A model generated the notes under the pieces. That model was not told where the DNA came from and did no database searches. It worked only from the letters and a program-made list of their open reading frames with translations. Shown here one piece after another: positions 27,503 through 36,034 of a stretch of DNA of 64,000 bases. Source of the stretch: an uncultured Tolumonas sp. (GTDB taxonomy: Bacteria > Pseudomonadota > Gammaproteobacteria > Enterobacterales > Aeromonadaceae); contig NZ_OY782757.1 of NCBI RefSeq assembly GCF_963678185.1, positions 3,190,001-3,254,000 on the forward strand. Direction: 5' to 3'. The position numbers and the translations under genes were made by a program. The stretch's first letter is position 1, and each line of letters begins with the position of its first letter.

Positions 27503-28279
27503 TCATGCGACATTATTCATTCTAGGGATTACACTGCAAATTTTTACTCTTTTAATACTTCCTCCTTTTTTACCTATTTTTTTCAACTTAGCCAAAGAAC
27601 CCCTTGCATTAGGCGTTTCATGGCTGACAACAACATCAAACGCCCCTTCCATAACAAACAACATGGTCAATATGATGCTTTCCAGAAAATCATATTGCAT
27701 ATCAATGAGTTCATCCCTAAACATCTTAGGAAAGCACTGCGAAAAACTACGGTCTATCCCTGATTTCAGACTCCAATCGCCTAAATGAACAATTGCAGGT
27801 AATAGCGAGTCTCCCGTATCAAGCAACAGGCGCAGTTCTGGTTCATTTCGCTCAAAATCATACTCAATATGAATAAAACACCCTTGTATAAAACCCTCAC
27901 CAGACAAATCCAAATACAATCCTTTTTTGGAAAAAGCTATTATTTTATCTACTGGTAACTGTTTCGGCAGCTTAGTTTTAGATGCCATATCAAATACATA
28001 GTCTGGGATGCAATAGACGATGCGGTCATGTCTCCACGCACCCAAACCAGAGATAATTGCAGTGGTGTTTGATAGGCTGAAAGTCTCAATGTCATATTGA
28101 GTGCAAATATCACCCCAAACAGCAATAGGCAAATAACAATAGTCCGGCCACACCTGATATCCACCTTTCATATTTTCATTATGAGAATATTCAGCCGAAG
28201 ACCAAATACAACTAGGCAAATCACTTTCAATTAAATTTAAATGATCCATTGGGTTTTGAGAAAAGCAGTGCTCGCTCAT
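27503..28279 (-). CDS. AcrVA2-like protein, 258 aa
   Basis: The layout resembles the large AcrVA2-like family. An N-terminal W-P-D-Y-C-Y-L-P-I-A-V-W segment is followed by AIISGLGAWRHDRIVYCIPDYVFD, then LPVDKIIAFSKKGLYLDLSG, then CFIHIEYDFERNEPELRLLL and LPAIVHLGDWSL. The founding member (from Moraxella) lowers Cas12a production, but many homologues occur on plasmids and phages in hosts without Cas12a, so the true function here may be different. The start is supported by GGAG. It heads a three-gene operon with a long AT-rich upstream region holding an 11-bp inverted repeat. The family assignment is from memory of motifs and needs a profile search. Confidence 0.55.
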   Translation of the reverse strand: MSEHCFSQNPMDHLNLIESDLPSCIWSSAEYSHNENMKGGYQVWPDYCYLPIAVWGDICTQYDIETFSLSNTTAIISGLGAWRHDRIVYCIPDYVFDMASKTKLPKQLPVDKIIAFSKKGLYLDLSGEGFIQGCFIHIEYDFERNEPELRLLLDTGDSLLPAIVHLGDWSLKSGIDRSFSQCFPKMFRDELIDMQYDFLESIILTMLFVMEGAFDVVVSHETPNARGSLAKLKKIGKKGGSIKRVKICSVIPRMNNVA

Positions 28280-28332
28280 AAGAATATCTCCAGATGTGGT
28301 TAATATTTCTAATATATATTTTGGCTGTTTGA

Positions 28333-28369
28333 ATTAAGTAAATTCGCTTGAATTTCTTATTTACTTAAT
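28333..28369. promoter_or_regulatory. Inverted repeat upstream of the AcrVA2-like operon
   Basis: ATTAAGTAAAT (28333-28343) and ATTTACTTAAT (28359-28369) form a perfect 11-bp inverted repeat with a 15-base spacer. It sits 54-90 bases upstream of the AcrVA2-like start, a natural place for an operator. The regulator is unknown. Confidence 0.5.
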
Positions 28370-28670
28370 AGTGGATATTATACAGAAATATATCATTTTG
28401 TCAATTCATTCATGGCTGACAAAATAAATCAAATTGATTTTAATGGTTATTTTTAAATAAACATAAAAATTATAAAAAATAAAAACAAACAGGAATCAAC
28501 TTTGTTTTAGTTATATAAACCACCTTCATTTAGTTGTTTAAATCGCCTTAGATAACACCTAATCCAAAGAATCGCATATTCCTGTTTTTTCTCCTACCTG
28601 ACTCGCATCGCACCAAATCTCGCTGATTCAGCCTGGCGGTGTATCGCCAGAATTTGTATCCATCTGCGAT
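28370..28670. other. AT-rich intergenic DNA before helicase A
   Basis: Very AT-rich up to about 28550, then a more balanced stretch (28580-28660) with a short GGCGGTGTATCGCC hairpin. No gene is seen. It separates the leftward AcrVA2-like operon from the rightward helicase gene and probably holds both promoters. Confidence 0.4.
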
Positions 28671-28722
28671 TTGTCCGTTTTTAATGTGAGTTGCTATAGA
28701 TATATATAAACAATATGGACAA
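28671..28722 (+). repeat. oriS-like repeat, divergent copy 4, upstream of helicase A
   Basis: TTGTCC (28671) and GGACAA (28717) form an inverted repeat around the AT tract ATAGATATATATAAAC. The overall length (48 bp from GTCC to GGAC) matches the 50-52 bp of the three other copies, although the flanking boxes are shorter. It lies about 90 bases upstream of the helicase start. Confidence 0.5.
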
Positions 28723-28725
28723 CTT

Positions 28726-28742
28726 CAATCACAAAGTGATTG
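28726..28742. promoter_or_regulatory. Palindrome CAATCAC-AAA-GTGATTG
   Basis: A perfect 7-bp inverted repeat lies just downstream of the oriS-like repeat and 69 bases before the ATG of helicase A. The same arms occur with a one-base spacer at 39284-39298 in front of the coiled-coil gene. It is a shared operator candidate. Confidence 0.5.
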
Positions 28743-28810
28743 GTATCAAGAAAAATCATTTTTACACGGGTTAGCTTACTAACATTAAATTGACCACAGA
28801 TGAAAAATCG

Positions 28811-31333
28811 ATGACCGCGGCAGCAAAGACAAAAATAAAAACCCAGTTCACCTATTATCCAGAACCCCCAACCGCCCCAAAGCAATACACAAGCATTGCT
28901 ATCACTCGTACAAAGCGTGGCGACCTACCAGATACTGTTTTACAACTGATTGGTAACCCAGCACTCACGTTGGATGTGCATGCCCACGCTGAGCTGCTGA
29001 AAGACACACAGGCTATGCTGTTCAGCTCCTCGACACATGCTTATCAGTCCCTCATCCAGGCACGTAAGTATGGTGTGCAGATCAATATCGACGGCGAGTG
29101 TCTCAGCTCACGGTCTATCACTGATTCCATTCGGTTTACGGAGAAACTGGTCAAATTCGCACCCACACTGGCTGATTTTGAAAATCAGCTGGAACAATTA
29201 ACGGAAATGATAATCAGTTGTCTTTCGAATACGGCCGCTGCACCCAATGAAATTGAACGACTGGCTCAGCTTGTTGACTATATGCCCCATGCATCGCCCG
29301 AAGACAAAGCCGTCCGACGAGAAAAAATAAGCCAACGCTTCACGCAATACCTCCAGGATACTAAGCGATTTCATGCCATTGAACTGGCGAACACACAGGC
29401 AATTTTCCTGACCATGGGTTATGACTCGGCGTTATTGGATTTCATGAAAGAGGTGAAAAAAAAGAAAAAGAAAGCCATTTTTCTTTTAACTGGCGCGATG
29501 GGTTCGGGAAAAACACAGAATGTGCTCCATCCCGCATTTGAATTTTTTTGCGAGAATGGCGATTACCCGCGTTTTGATGTGTGTAAGCGTTCTATGTTGG
29601 CCAGCAAAATAGATGACCCACGCCATTACCAGAATGCCTTGCATCGTTTGCAAACGCCAAAGGGGCTGTACAGTGTCATCAATTCCAGCTTTCACGCACG
29701 GTTCAAAGAATTCAACCGTCGCAGCAAGGTGCTGATCATTGATGAGATTGAAGAGGTCCGCACCCATCTCGCAGGGCATGCTATTGGTCGCGGTTCATTA
29801 GCTGAGCGAGCAACCCTATTGAAGCAACTGGAAGCGCAAGTGTGTGCCGCCGAACTCGTGATCGCGTCAGACGCCCTCGCCTCTGATCACACCGTTGATT
29901 GGTTGCACGCTGTCACTGGCTGCAAGATCTATGTTGTCCGAAATGAACCGGTTGTACGTTACGAACAGACTGTGCATCACTACGGCACTATCAATGGTGT
30001 TAAACAAGCGATCTCAGTGTTAACTCAGAAGCTCCGTGACGGTGAAAACATTGCTCTCTTCTGTGATGCGAAAAAGGAGAGCGTCTGCGAGTTGCACAGT
30101 AGTTTTAAAACAGCCATCCCGGACTTAAAAAGTATTCTGATTGACGGTGAATATGCGTCGACCTCGGAAGGACGTGAATTATTGGCAAACGCGGACGAGC
30201 AGCTCAGTCAATATCAGTTAACGCTTATCACACCAGTGATCAATTCTGGTGTTAGCATTCAAACCGATCATTTTCAAAGTGTCTTTGTATTTGCCGCGGG
30301 CACCATTTTGCCGACAAACGTGATCCAATCTATGCGCCGTTTCCGTCGCGTCGATAATATTCACTTTGCGATGTTCAATAGTGTGCAAAATCGCTACACC
30401 AATCCGGATGTGGTCGAAATGGATGAGCTAACCAAATTTACGCCACCAGAGCAGTTTCATAACAGTCTGCTGACAGAAACCAAAAATAACCCGCACGCAC
30501 AAAAAATTGTCCATCGGATCGTATTTGAAAATCAGATGCGAACGAACTATGAACGACGAGTATTGCTCATTCTCGATCAGCTAGGCTTTACCGTTAAATT
30601 CGTGAAGACTAATCTGAAAGCCCGTAAAGAAGGGATTTCGTTGATGGATGCAGGTTCAATGATTGAATCTGAATTCCGACGAACACATTTCCAAAATGCC
30701 AAAGTGCTGCAATTTGCTGAAGTCGCTCTTTTAAAGCAAAAGGAAGATGCAATAACCCGCAAAGAAGCGTTGGATATCCAAGCGTACATCATTCGCAATG
30801 TATTAAAGATCGAGCAAATAACGCTCCCTGATATTCAATTTTATGAATCAGGCGGACTTAGCCTTGTACAGCGATTAAAACTTGCCAGGATCGATCCATA
30901 TCGATTTAAAAAGGCAAATAACACCGCAATGGCGCTCTGTTTGCGGCAAATACTCCAACTGCTTAACCTCGATCCCAACACCTGGCGTGGTGAATACTCC
31001 AATGATCATGCGCGCGATGTCATGAACTTTGTTCATCGTGGCTCCATTGATGTCAATGATGTCACCATCCAAGCCAGCTATCTCTTTGGCGAGCTGTTCG
31101 GTGATATGCCCCCTTTCCGCAAACGCCCCTCAAGCTACGTCAAAGTAATTTTGATGCGAATGGGTCTAATTGATGAACGAACAGATAAAAAAATCAGATC
31201 CGAGTCAGGGGTACGTAATTATGCTCATATCGTTCATCGAAATGAATGTCTGATCCTGGCAGAACAATACTACGAGAAAGGCTACGCGGATCTACCGGCC
31301 ACAATGAAAGCAGATGAACAGGAATTGGATTAA
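28811..31333 (+). CDS. UL9/CyRepA1-like superfamily 2 helicase A, 840 aa
   Basis: This is a putative origin-binding helicase. Residues 1-200 have no recognised fold. The helicase core has Walker A GAMGSGKT at about 228-235 after a run of eight lysines, motif II VLIIDEIEEV, motif III-like ASDALASDHT, then LITPVINSGVSIQ (motif V) and IQSMRRFRRVD (motif VI arginines). This is the order seen in herpesvirus origin-binding proteins and in the CyRepA1 plasmid replication family. The C-terminal 250 residues are basic and helical. The ATG at 28811 is used; a TTG at 28790 is also in frame. A paralogue lies at 36035. A role in replicating an integrated plasmid-like element is inferred. Confidence 0.75.
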   Translation: MTAAAKTKIKTQFTYYPEPPTAPKQYTSIAITRTKRGDLPDTVLQLIGNPALTLDVHAHAELLKDTQAMLFSSSTHAYQSLIQARKYGVQINIDGECLSSRSITDSIRFTEKLVKFAPTLADFENQLEQLTEMIISCLSNTAAAPNEIERLAQLVDYMPHASPEDKAVRREKISQRFTQYLQDTKRFHAIELANTQAIFLTMGYDSALLDFMKEVKKKKKKAIFLLTGAMGSGKTQNVLHPAFEFFCENGDYPRFDVCKRSMLASKIDDPRHYQNALHRLQTPKGLYSVINSSFHARFKEFNRRSKVLIIDEIEEVRTHLAGHAIGRGSLAERATLLKQLEAQVCAAELVIASDALASDHTVDWLHAVTGCKIYVVRNEPVVRYEQTVHHYGTINGVKQAISVLTQKLRDGENIALFCDAKKESVCELHSSFKTAIPDLKSILIDGEYASTSEGRELLANADEQLSQYQLTLITPVINSGVSIQTDHFQSVFVFAAGTILPTNVIQSMRRFRRVDNIHFAMFNSVQNRYTNPDVVEMDELTKFTPPEQFHNSLLTETKNNPHAQKIVHRIVFENQMRTNYERRVLLILDQLGFTVKFVKTNLKARKEGISLMDAGSMIESEFRRTHFQNAKVLQFAEVALLKQKEDAITRKEALDIQAYIIRNVLKIEQITLPDIQFYESGGLSLVQRLKLARIDPYRFKKANNTAMALCLRQILQLLNLDPNTWRGEYSNDHARDVMNFVHRGSIDVNDVTIQASYLFGELFGDMPPFRKRPSSYVKVILMRMGLIDERTDKKIRSESGVRNYAHIVHRNECLILAEQYYEKGYADLPATMKADEQELD

Positions 31334-31387
31334 AAGAGGCTATCGAGGAAGAGCGCACAAATAAACAAGTTTGCTGTGCGCTTAACG

Positions 31388-31699
31388 CTAAATCATGTCG
31401 CGTTCGAGTAAATGATTCAGTGGCACCATGCGTTTGTGTAACACACCAAATACAACCACTTGGTGCTCTTGTTGGATGTAGTAGATCACATGACTGACAT
31501 GCGGAAAACTAAACACACGCTCGCCAACCTCAGGACGGTGTATGCCAATGGATGGGGTTTCTGCAAGCAAGCGAATGGTTTGCCTTAGTTCCAAAAGATA
31601 CTTTTTAGACTGTACCAATCCCCACTGTATAACTGTATATCGGCGTATCTCGATCAGGTCTGACTGGGCATCCGGTGTTAAGCGATATGGTCCCGGCAT
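31388..31699 (-). CDS. ParE/RelE-family toxin, 103 aa
   Basis: The fold signature is clear: YRLTPDAQSDLIEIRRYT at the N-terminus, SKKYLLELRQTIRLLAETPSIG in the middle, and SHVIYYIQQEHQVVVFGVLHKRM at the end. Such toxins act on gyrase (ParE) or ribosome-bound mRNA (RelE); the loop residues do not decide which, although the length and RRP..G motif favour ParE. The start codon overlaps the antitoxin stop by one base (TAATG), so translation is coupled. A pair like this would stabilise the surrounding mobile DNA. Confidence 0.88.
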   Translation of the reverse strand: MPGPYRLTPDAQSDLIEIRRYTVIQWGLVQSKKYLLELRQTIRLLAETPSIGIHRPEVGERVFSFPHVSHVIYYIQQEHQVVVFGVLHKRMVPLNHLLERDMI

Positions 31700-31959
31700 T
31701 AGTCGTGATGCCCTGCATCTAACTCGTCAAAGAAAGACTCGCCGTCAACGAGTTTACCCATTGCGATATCCGTTATCGCTTGGGTTGCTCTGGCTTCCAG
31801 CAAGCGTAATTTAAGCGCTTCCATACTTTCATATTCATCAGCGGAGATCACAACCGCAACCGGTTTTCCGTTCTTGCTGATCTGGATCGGTGCCCGTTGC
31901 GCGTTTAGCAACAGTTCACCAAAGTGGGTTTTGGCTTCGTTAGCTGTCAATGTATTCAT
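31699..31959 (-). CDS. Phd/YefM-family antitoxin, 86 aa
   Basis: Starts at the ATG at 31959 (MNTLTANEAKTHFGELLLNA), the family start; the frame is open 12 codons further. The Phd DNA-binding N-terminus is followed by QISKNGKPVAVVISADEYESME, and the C-terminal toxin-wrapping segment is acidic (DGESFFDELDAGHHD). The AT-rich DNA just upstream (31960-32010) probably holds the autoregulated promoter. Antitoxin comes first and toxin second, the classical order. Confidence 0.88.
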   Translation of the reverse strand: MNTLTANEAKTHFGELLLNAQRAPIQISKNGKPVAVVISADEYESMEALKLRLLEARATQAITDIAMGKLVDGESFFDELDAGHHD

Positions 31960-32130
31960 TATCATGATCCCGATAATATCGTTCGATTTAATCAATATAG
32001 ACGAATTGAGCGAATGGAGTCAAAGCAGTATTTGATTAAATAAAATACAACGTTGTATTAGTTACACTTCCGAGAGGAAAAACTGACACACCACCATCCG
32101 TTGACTACATTTATCAATGTTATAGATGCA

Positions 32131-33312
32131 ATGAGAGTTATCTGGATGTTTGATGTACAAACCATGCTGTTTATGAATGTGCTAATCGGGCTCTGTATTT
32201 CAGCGTCACTATCTTTCAGTCTTCGAGATCGCTTTACGTGCCCTGGTGCTCACTACTGGTGCGCGAGCATGATCTGTTCAACTATCGGATTAATGTTTCT
32301 TTGGCTTCGTTTATACACACCATTATGGCTGAGCGTTGTTTTCGGCAATGGGTTTATTGTGCTGAGCTATTCGCTGCTATGGCTCGGTTTTCGCCAATAC
32401 ACTAAATCCATAACACCACAAGATAGGCTATTGATGATCTTGGCGCCGCTCATTGCTGTGATCTTATTTATCCTTCTTCGGCTTGATGAAAACAACCTGG
32501 TTATACGTGCCATGCTTGTTTCTTATATCTTGACAGGGCTGACTGCTATGTCGATTTATCAGGCGTTAAAAGGTAGAAAACCAGCGGAGTCTGGTCGTTT
32601 ATTCTGTGTACTGGCGTTAGTCCTCACATTGTTATGTACATTAGTTAGAGCCTTAACCGTTCAAAAATCAGCGGGATATGTTGGCTTATTGGATACCAAC
32701 ATGAGCAATGTTTTTTTGATGGCAACCTCTGGAATATCCTTATTAAGTGTCGGCTTCGGTGTCATGTTGATTTCGTCTCAATGGTTACAACAACGTTTAT
32801 ACATTCATGCGACATATGACGCACTCACGGGCGTTTATAACCGATACGCACTGATTGAACTCGGTGATACGTTGGAGTTAACCACCGATCTCTCCATCAA
32901 AAAGTGGAGTTTGGCCATGATAGATTTAGATCACTTTAAATTGGTCAATGATCGATATGGTCATCCTGTCGGTGATCAGGTTTTACAACGTATTGCTACA
33001 ACATTGAAAGAGAGTATTCGCCACTGCGATATTCTGGCCCGTTATGGTGGCGAAGAATTTGTCGTTGTATTGCCTGACTGTGATAAAAATAACGCGCGGA
33101 TTTGGGCAGAAAGGATCAGAAAAAATATTGAAGAAACAACAATGCTAATAAACGATCAACCACTACAAATCACTGTCAGCATTGGCATCGCAACATCCAC
33201 ACCAACTGCTTGCAAACTGAATGATGTACTCCCAATGGCTGATTCAGCGCTTTACGAGGCAAAAAAAGCCGGTAGAAACCAAGTACATGAAGCTATTTTG
33301 CCTTGTGTCTAA
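32131..33312 (+). CDS. Membrane diguanylate cyclase (GGDEF), 393 aa
   Basis: This makes cyclic di-GMP from GTP. The N-terminal 220 residues hold about six or seven transmembrane helices (MFMNVLIGLCISASLSF, IAVILFILLRL, GISLLSVGFGVMLIS) without a known sensor motif. The GGDEF domain starts at YDALTGVYNRYALIE and has ARYGGEEFVVVLPD as active site, with the inhibitory site RHCD five residues before it. The ATG at 32131 is used; a TTG at 32101 is also in frame. The 3' end overlaps the convergent 83-aa gene by four bases. Confidence 0.85.
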   Translation: MRVIWMFDVQTMLFMNVLIGLCISASLSFSLRDRFTCPGAHYWCASMICSTIGLMFLWLRLYTPLWLSVVFGNGFIVLSYSLLWLGFRQYTKSITPQDRLLMILAPLIAVILFILLRLDENNLVIRAMLVSYILTGLTAMSIYQALKGRKPAESGRLFCVLALVLTLLCTLVRALTVQKSAGYVGLLDTNMSNVFLMATSGISLLSVGFGVMLISSQWLQQRLYIHATYDALTGVYNRYALIELGDTLELTTDLSIKKWSLAMIDLDHFKLVNDRYGHPVGDQVLQRIATTLKESIRHCDILARYGGEEFVVVLPDCDKNNARIWAERIRKNIEETTMLINDQPLQITVSIGIATSTPTACKLNDVLPMADSALYEAKKAGRNQVHEAILPCV

Positions 33313-33557
33313 TTTGTAATAATATCCGGTTCTATACCCACGATGGATGCATTCAAGATAGCAATCACATCATCAATTACTGAACGATAAGCGCTATCCA
33401 CTAATGGATTCAGTTCTTTAAATGCTGTCACTAAGTCAGCCTTTTCGACTCCGTCAGTCACTAAATGATGACAAATCTCCAACAGTTCATTTTTATTATA
33501 ATTTTTGATGACCGCATTTTCTATCTCATAAAACATTGTGTAGCCCATGTTTTCCAT
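33309..33557 (-). CDS. Small acidic protein, 82 aa, unknown
   Basis: Starts MENMGYTMFYEIENAVIKNYN and contains the helical stretch ELLEICHHLVTDGVEKADLVTAFKEL. No domain is recognised. It follows the pseudophosphatase gene by 112 bases on the same strand and may be the last gene of that operon. The ribosome site is weak. Confidence 0.45.
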   Translation of the reverse strand: MENMGYTMFYEIENAVIKNYNKNELLEICHHLVTDGVEKADLVTAFKELNPLVDSAYRSVIDDVIAILNASIVGIEPDIITN

Positions 33558-33669
33558 CACTTATTAAGCCCTATGATACTGGCCTAAAGCTCAAGAAAAA
33601 ACGATTTTAGGTAGCAATATTCTAATGAGTTTTTGTAGTGCCGCTTCGCGAATTACCCATAATTCTATC

Positions 33670-34365
33670 TTATGCAGCCGCACAAACTGACACTAATTCT
33701 TCTGCGGCTAACACAGTAAACCCTTCTTTGTTATGCCCATTCATCCATATACGGTTACCGCTTTGAACAATACGGTCCTGTTGCTCATGCCCAAGGATAA
33801 CAAAATCAATTCCCGTAGTGACTAAGCCACTCCCCCGTCGTGCATGATAAAATTCCTCATTTCGTGTAAAAAATGGCAGGCGACTTTGCTTGGTTAAATA
33901 CGATTTTGATAGCAAATCCCAATTACTTGGTGCTTGGGAATTCACCAAGCCAATTTGCCCCCACGGCTGTTCAATGGTCATTGCTAAAGACATTTTCTGG
34001 CGGATGTTTTTTGTAATTTTGTCTAGCTGCATGTAGTTAGTATCTTTAATCCAGTTGCCGCCTTGATTCGTAATGTGTTCGTTTCTGGTGTCAGCATCAG
34101 TTTCGCCAACTAATAACCAAAACTCCTGTTGTCCGTGCACAGAATAAAACCAATCAAATTCTAGTAGCTTAGTTGCACCAAAGGAATCAATGCCGTGACC
34201 AATTATATTGCCAGTACTAAATAGCCTATCTCGATCATAGCTAAAGCCACGATCATCCAAGAGATCTAATAACATCATCCAGTCGCCTTGGATCGGCCCA
34301 ACAAAATAATCTTTCCCGCTGGTATTATTTAAGGGAATTTGTTTGTGTTGTGTTAGTCCACACAT
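33670..34365 (-). CDS. Pseudophosphatase of the PrpA/lambda-phosphatase family, 231 aa
   Basis: The backbone is that of small PPP-type serine/threonine phosphatases, but every metal-binding motif is altered. The usual GDIHG is GPIQG (residues 23-27), GDLIDRG is GNIIGHG (52-58), and GNHE is GQQE (78-81). Surrounding residues are well kept (LLDDRGFSYDRDRLFSTG, FDWFYSVHG), and the frame is intact, so this looks like selected loss of catalysis and not decay. The start at 34365 (MCGLTQHKQ) is set by an excellent ribosome site GGAAGGAG five bases upstream, itself inside a longer open frame. It is probably a binding or regulatory protein. It lies in a leftward operon with two unknown genes. Confidence 0.75.
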   Translation of the reverse strand: MCGLTQHKQIPLNNTSGKDYFVGPIQGDWMMLLDLLDDRGFSYDRDRLFSTGNIIGHGIDSFGATKLLEFDWFYSVHGQQEFWLLVGETDADTRNEHITNQGGNWIKDTNYMQLDKITKNIRQKMSLAMTIEQPWGQIGLVNSQAPSNWDLLSKSYLTKQSRLPFFTRNEEFYHARRGSGLVTTGIDFVILGHEQQDRIVQSGNRIWMNGHNKEGFTVLAAEELVSVCAAA

Positions 34366-34430
34366 AGCAACTCCTTCCATGAAAAATGGAATTAACATAC
34401 TTTTTTAATTTATTTGTCTTTTAATATGCG

Positions 34431-34808
34431 CTATTTAAATGACCAAACTTCTTTTTCACTTAATTGATCAAATTCATGCTCGGTCATGAATAACACCTGA
34501 ATTCGACCATCCTCACACAGTGATGCCTGCCAACAGACAATGCGTAGTTTGTTATCTTTAATATAACCACAATTACAGGTATCGGCGTCATATAGCGGTA
34601 CGAGTGCACTATCGATCACAGCTTGTAGCAGTAACTGTGTGTAATTCACGGTTCCTTCATTACCGTACCCATTAAAGCGCTGCATCAGTCGTTTACTAAT
34701 GCGGGAGAAGACCTGCTCATTCGTTAACGGACAGTAGGAGTCATCATTAAGAATATGAAATGTATGAATGTTTGCATGCCGAATACTCAGTACGGTGTCG
34801 CTGCACAT
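34431..34808 (-). CDS. Unknown protein, 125 aa, pseudophosphatase operon
   Basis: Begins MCSDTVLSIRHANIHTFHIL after AAAGGAG seven bases upstream. The middle, FNGYGNEGTVNYTQLLLQAV, and the cysteine pair CNCGY are visible. No family recognised. It is 12 bases after the small membrane protein gene and 65 before the pseudophosphatase start. Confidence 0.6.
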   Translation of the reverse strand: MCSDTVLSIRHANIHTFHILNDDSYCPLTNEQVFSRISKRLMQRFNGYGNEGTVNYTQLLLQAVIDSALVPLYDADTCNCGYIKDNKLRIVCWQASLCEDGRIQVLFMTEHEFDQLSEKEVWSFK

Positions 34809-34820
34809 ATCGACTCCTTT

Positions 34821-35042
34821 TTAATAATAACGAAGGAAGTTATTGCGGCAATATGGCCAGATATAAAACATCGTGGGTATGAGCAAGATAGCTATTGTTG
34901 CATCGTTGTGGCGATATACCCAACTCATGGCCGAATGAAAAAAAGAAATATGTGTCCATGAAAATAACACCCCCATAAAACTTGAAATGGTAGGTATCAA
35001 TGAAAGGTATATAACATAAAATATGACGCATATAATTTGCAT
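34821..35042 (-). CDS. Small membrane protein, 73 aa
   Basis: The start at 35042 (MQIICVIFYVIYLSL) is set by a strong GGAGG four bases upstream; the frame is open further. Two or three hydrophobic segments fill most of its length (ICVIFYVIYLSLIPTISSFMG; ATIAILLIPTMFYIW). It is the first gene of the leftward operon with the 125-aa protein and the pseudophosphatase. Confidence 0.55.
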   Translation of the reverse strand: MQIICVIFYVIYLSLIPTISSFMGVLFSWTHISFFHSAMSWVYRHNDATIAILLIPTMFYIWPYCRNNFLRYY

Positions 35043-35654
35043 ACCGCCTCCAAAAGGGAATAAATAAAATAAAGGTGACATTTAAAAGCTAACCCCATGT
35101 AAAAGGTTTGTCAAACTAATTAACACAACAACCACCATGTCAATTGATATTTTAAAATATTGTATTTTATTTTCGCCTCATTTATTTTTCAAATAAATGA
35201 GAATTAAACCATATTTTTAAAATAAACAACCAGATCAGTTATTAAGATCTAATTGGCGGACGATACGTATAATTAATTTTATCAGCCTGAATATATTACC
35301 ATTATTTATTGGTATATTTTGATATCAGATATTCACAATAAGATATCTGGAAATACCAATGAACTAATGGTGTATACCCAGAGCACCTGCATTGGATTTT
35401 CTTAGCTCTGGAACACTCACACGAATAGATACTCAGATTTCTCATTTCATTAGCTCCACCTACCTGCACGAGCTCGAAAATGCCACGTTATCGATGATGC
35501 AACGACCCAAAACGTATCTACTGCATATACAATAGTGAGTCATATGAGACATTAGACGTCCTTCTTTTTTTACAAGATTATTGGTATCGCAAGTGTTTAT
35601 AGGACTTAAAAATAAGAACTACAGATCAGATTAACATCACTGAATGTCTGTTCG
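35043..35654. other. AT-rich intergenic DNA
   Basis: No gene on either strand. The stretch 35120-35370 is extremely AT-rich, with several short inverted repeats (for example GATATCAGATATTCACAATAAGATATC-like symmetry near 35320-35350). It probably contains the promoter of the leftward operon and could act as an easily melted region next to the oriS-like repeats. Confidence 0.4.
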
Positions 35655-35758
35655 GTCCAGAACTCAGGATGGTGTATATATATACATATAATCGTTAGTT
35701 TTGGACGGATATACTAATGTTCTTTAAATATGGTTATTTCGCGTGCTTTTGCACGCGG
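35655..35758 (+). repeat. oriS-like repeat, copy 2, with hairpin
   Basis: GTCCAGAACT (35655), palindrome TGTATATATATACA (35673-35686), and AGTTTTGGAC (35697-35706) form an inverted-repeat pair around a (TA)n core. After 33 bases comes a 7-bp hairpin CGCGTGC-TTTT-GCACGCG (35740-35757). Confidence 0.7.
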
Positions 35759-35832
35759 ATTACAAAAACAAACATGTCACTGTTAATCACATGCCAAGTA
35801 AAATCCGATCTTTGTTCATTCGTCGTGAATCC

Positions 35833-35937
35833 GTCCAAAACTAATTAAACTGTATATATACACATAATACTGTCAGATTTGGACGAACACATACGCATTG
35901 CCCAAAACATGGCCACTTCGCGTGCTTTTGCACGCGG
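35833..35937 (+). repeat. oriS-like repeat, copy 3, with hairpin, upstream of helicase B
   Basis: GTCCAAAACT (35833), palindrome TGTATATATACA (35851-35862), AGATTTGGAC (35875-35884), then the identical hairpin CGCGTGC-TTTT-GCACGCG (35919-35936). It starts 178 bases after copy 2 begins and ends 98 bases before the helicase B start. Confidence 0.7.
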
Positions 35938-36034
35938 TATTGAACTATTTATCTAAATTTAAAGAATTTTTTCCCGTTTTATCATAAATTCCATTCTCTA
36001 CTTTTTCCTTATCGTTCCTGTTTTGGAGTCTGGC

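Noticed and set aside
28790..28810. TTG start for helicase A
   Set aside because: Possible, but there is no clear ribosome site for either start; ATG at 28811 was preferred as the more usual codon.
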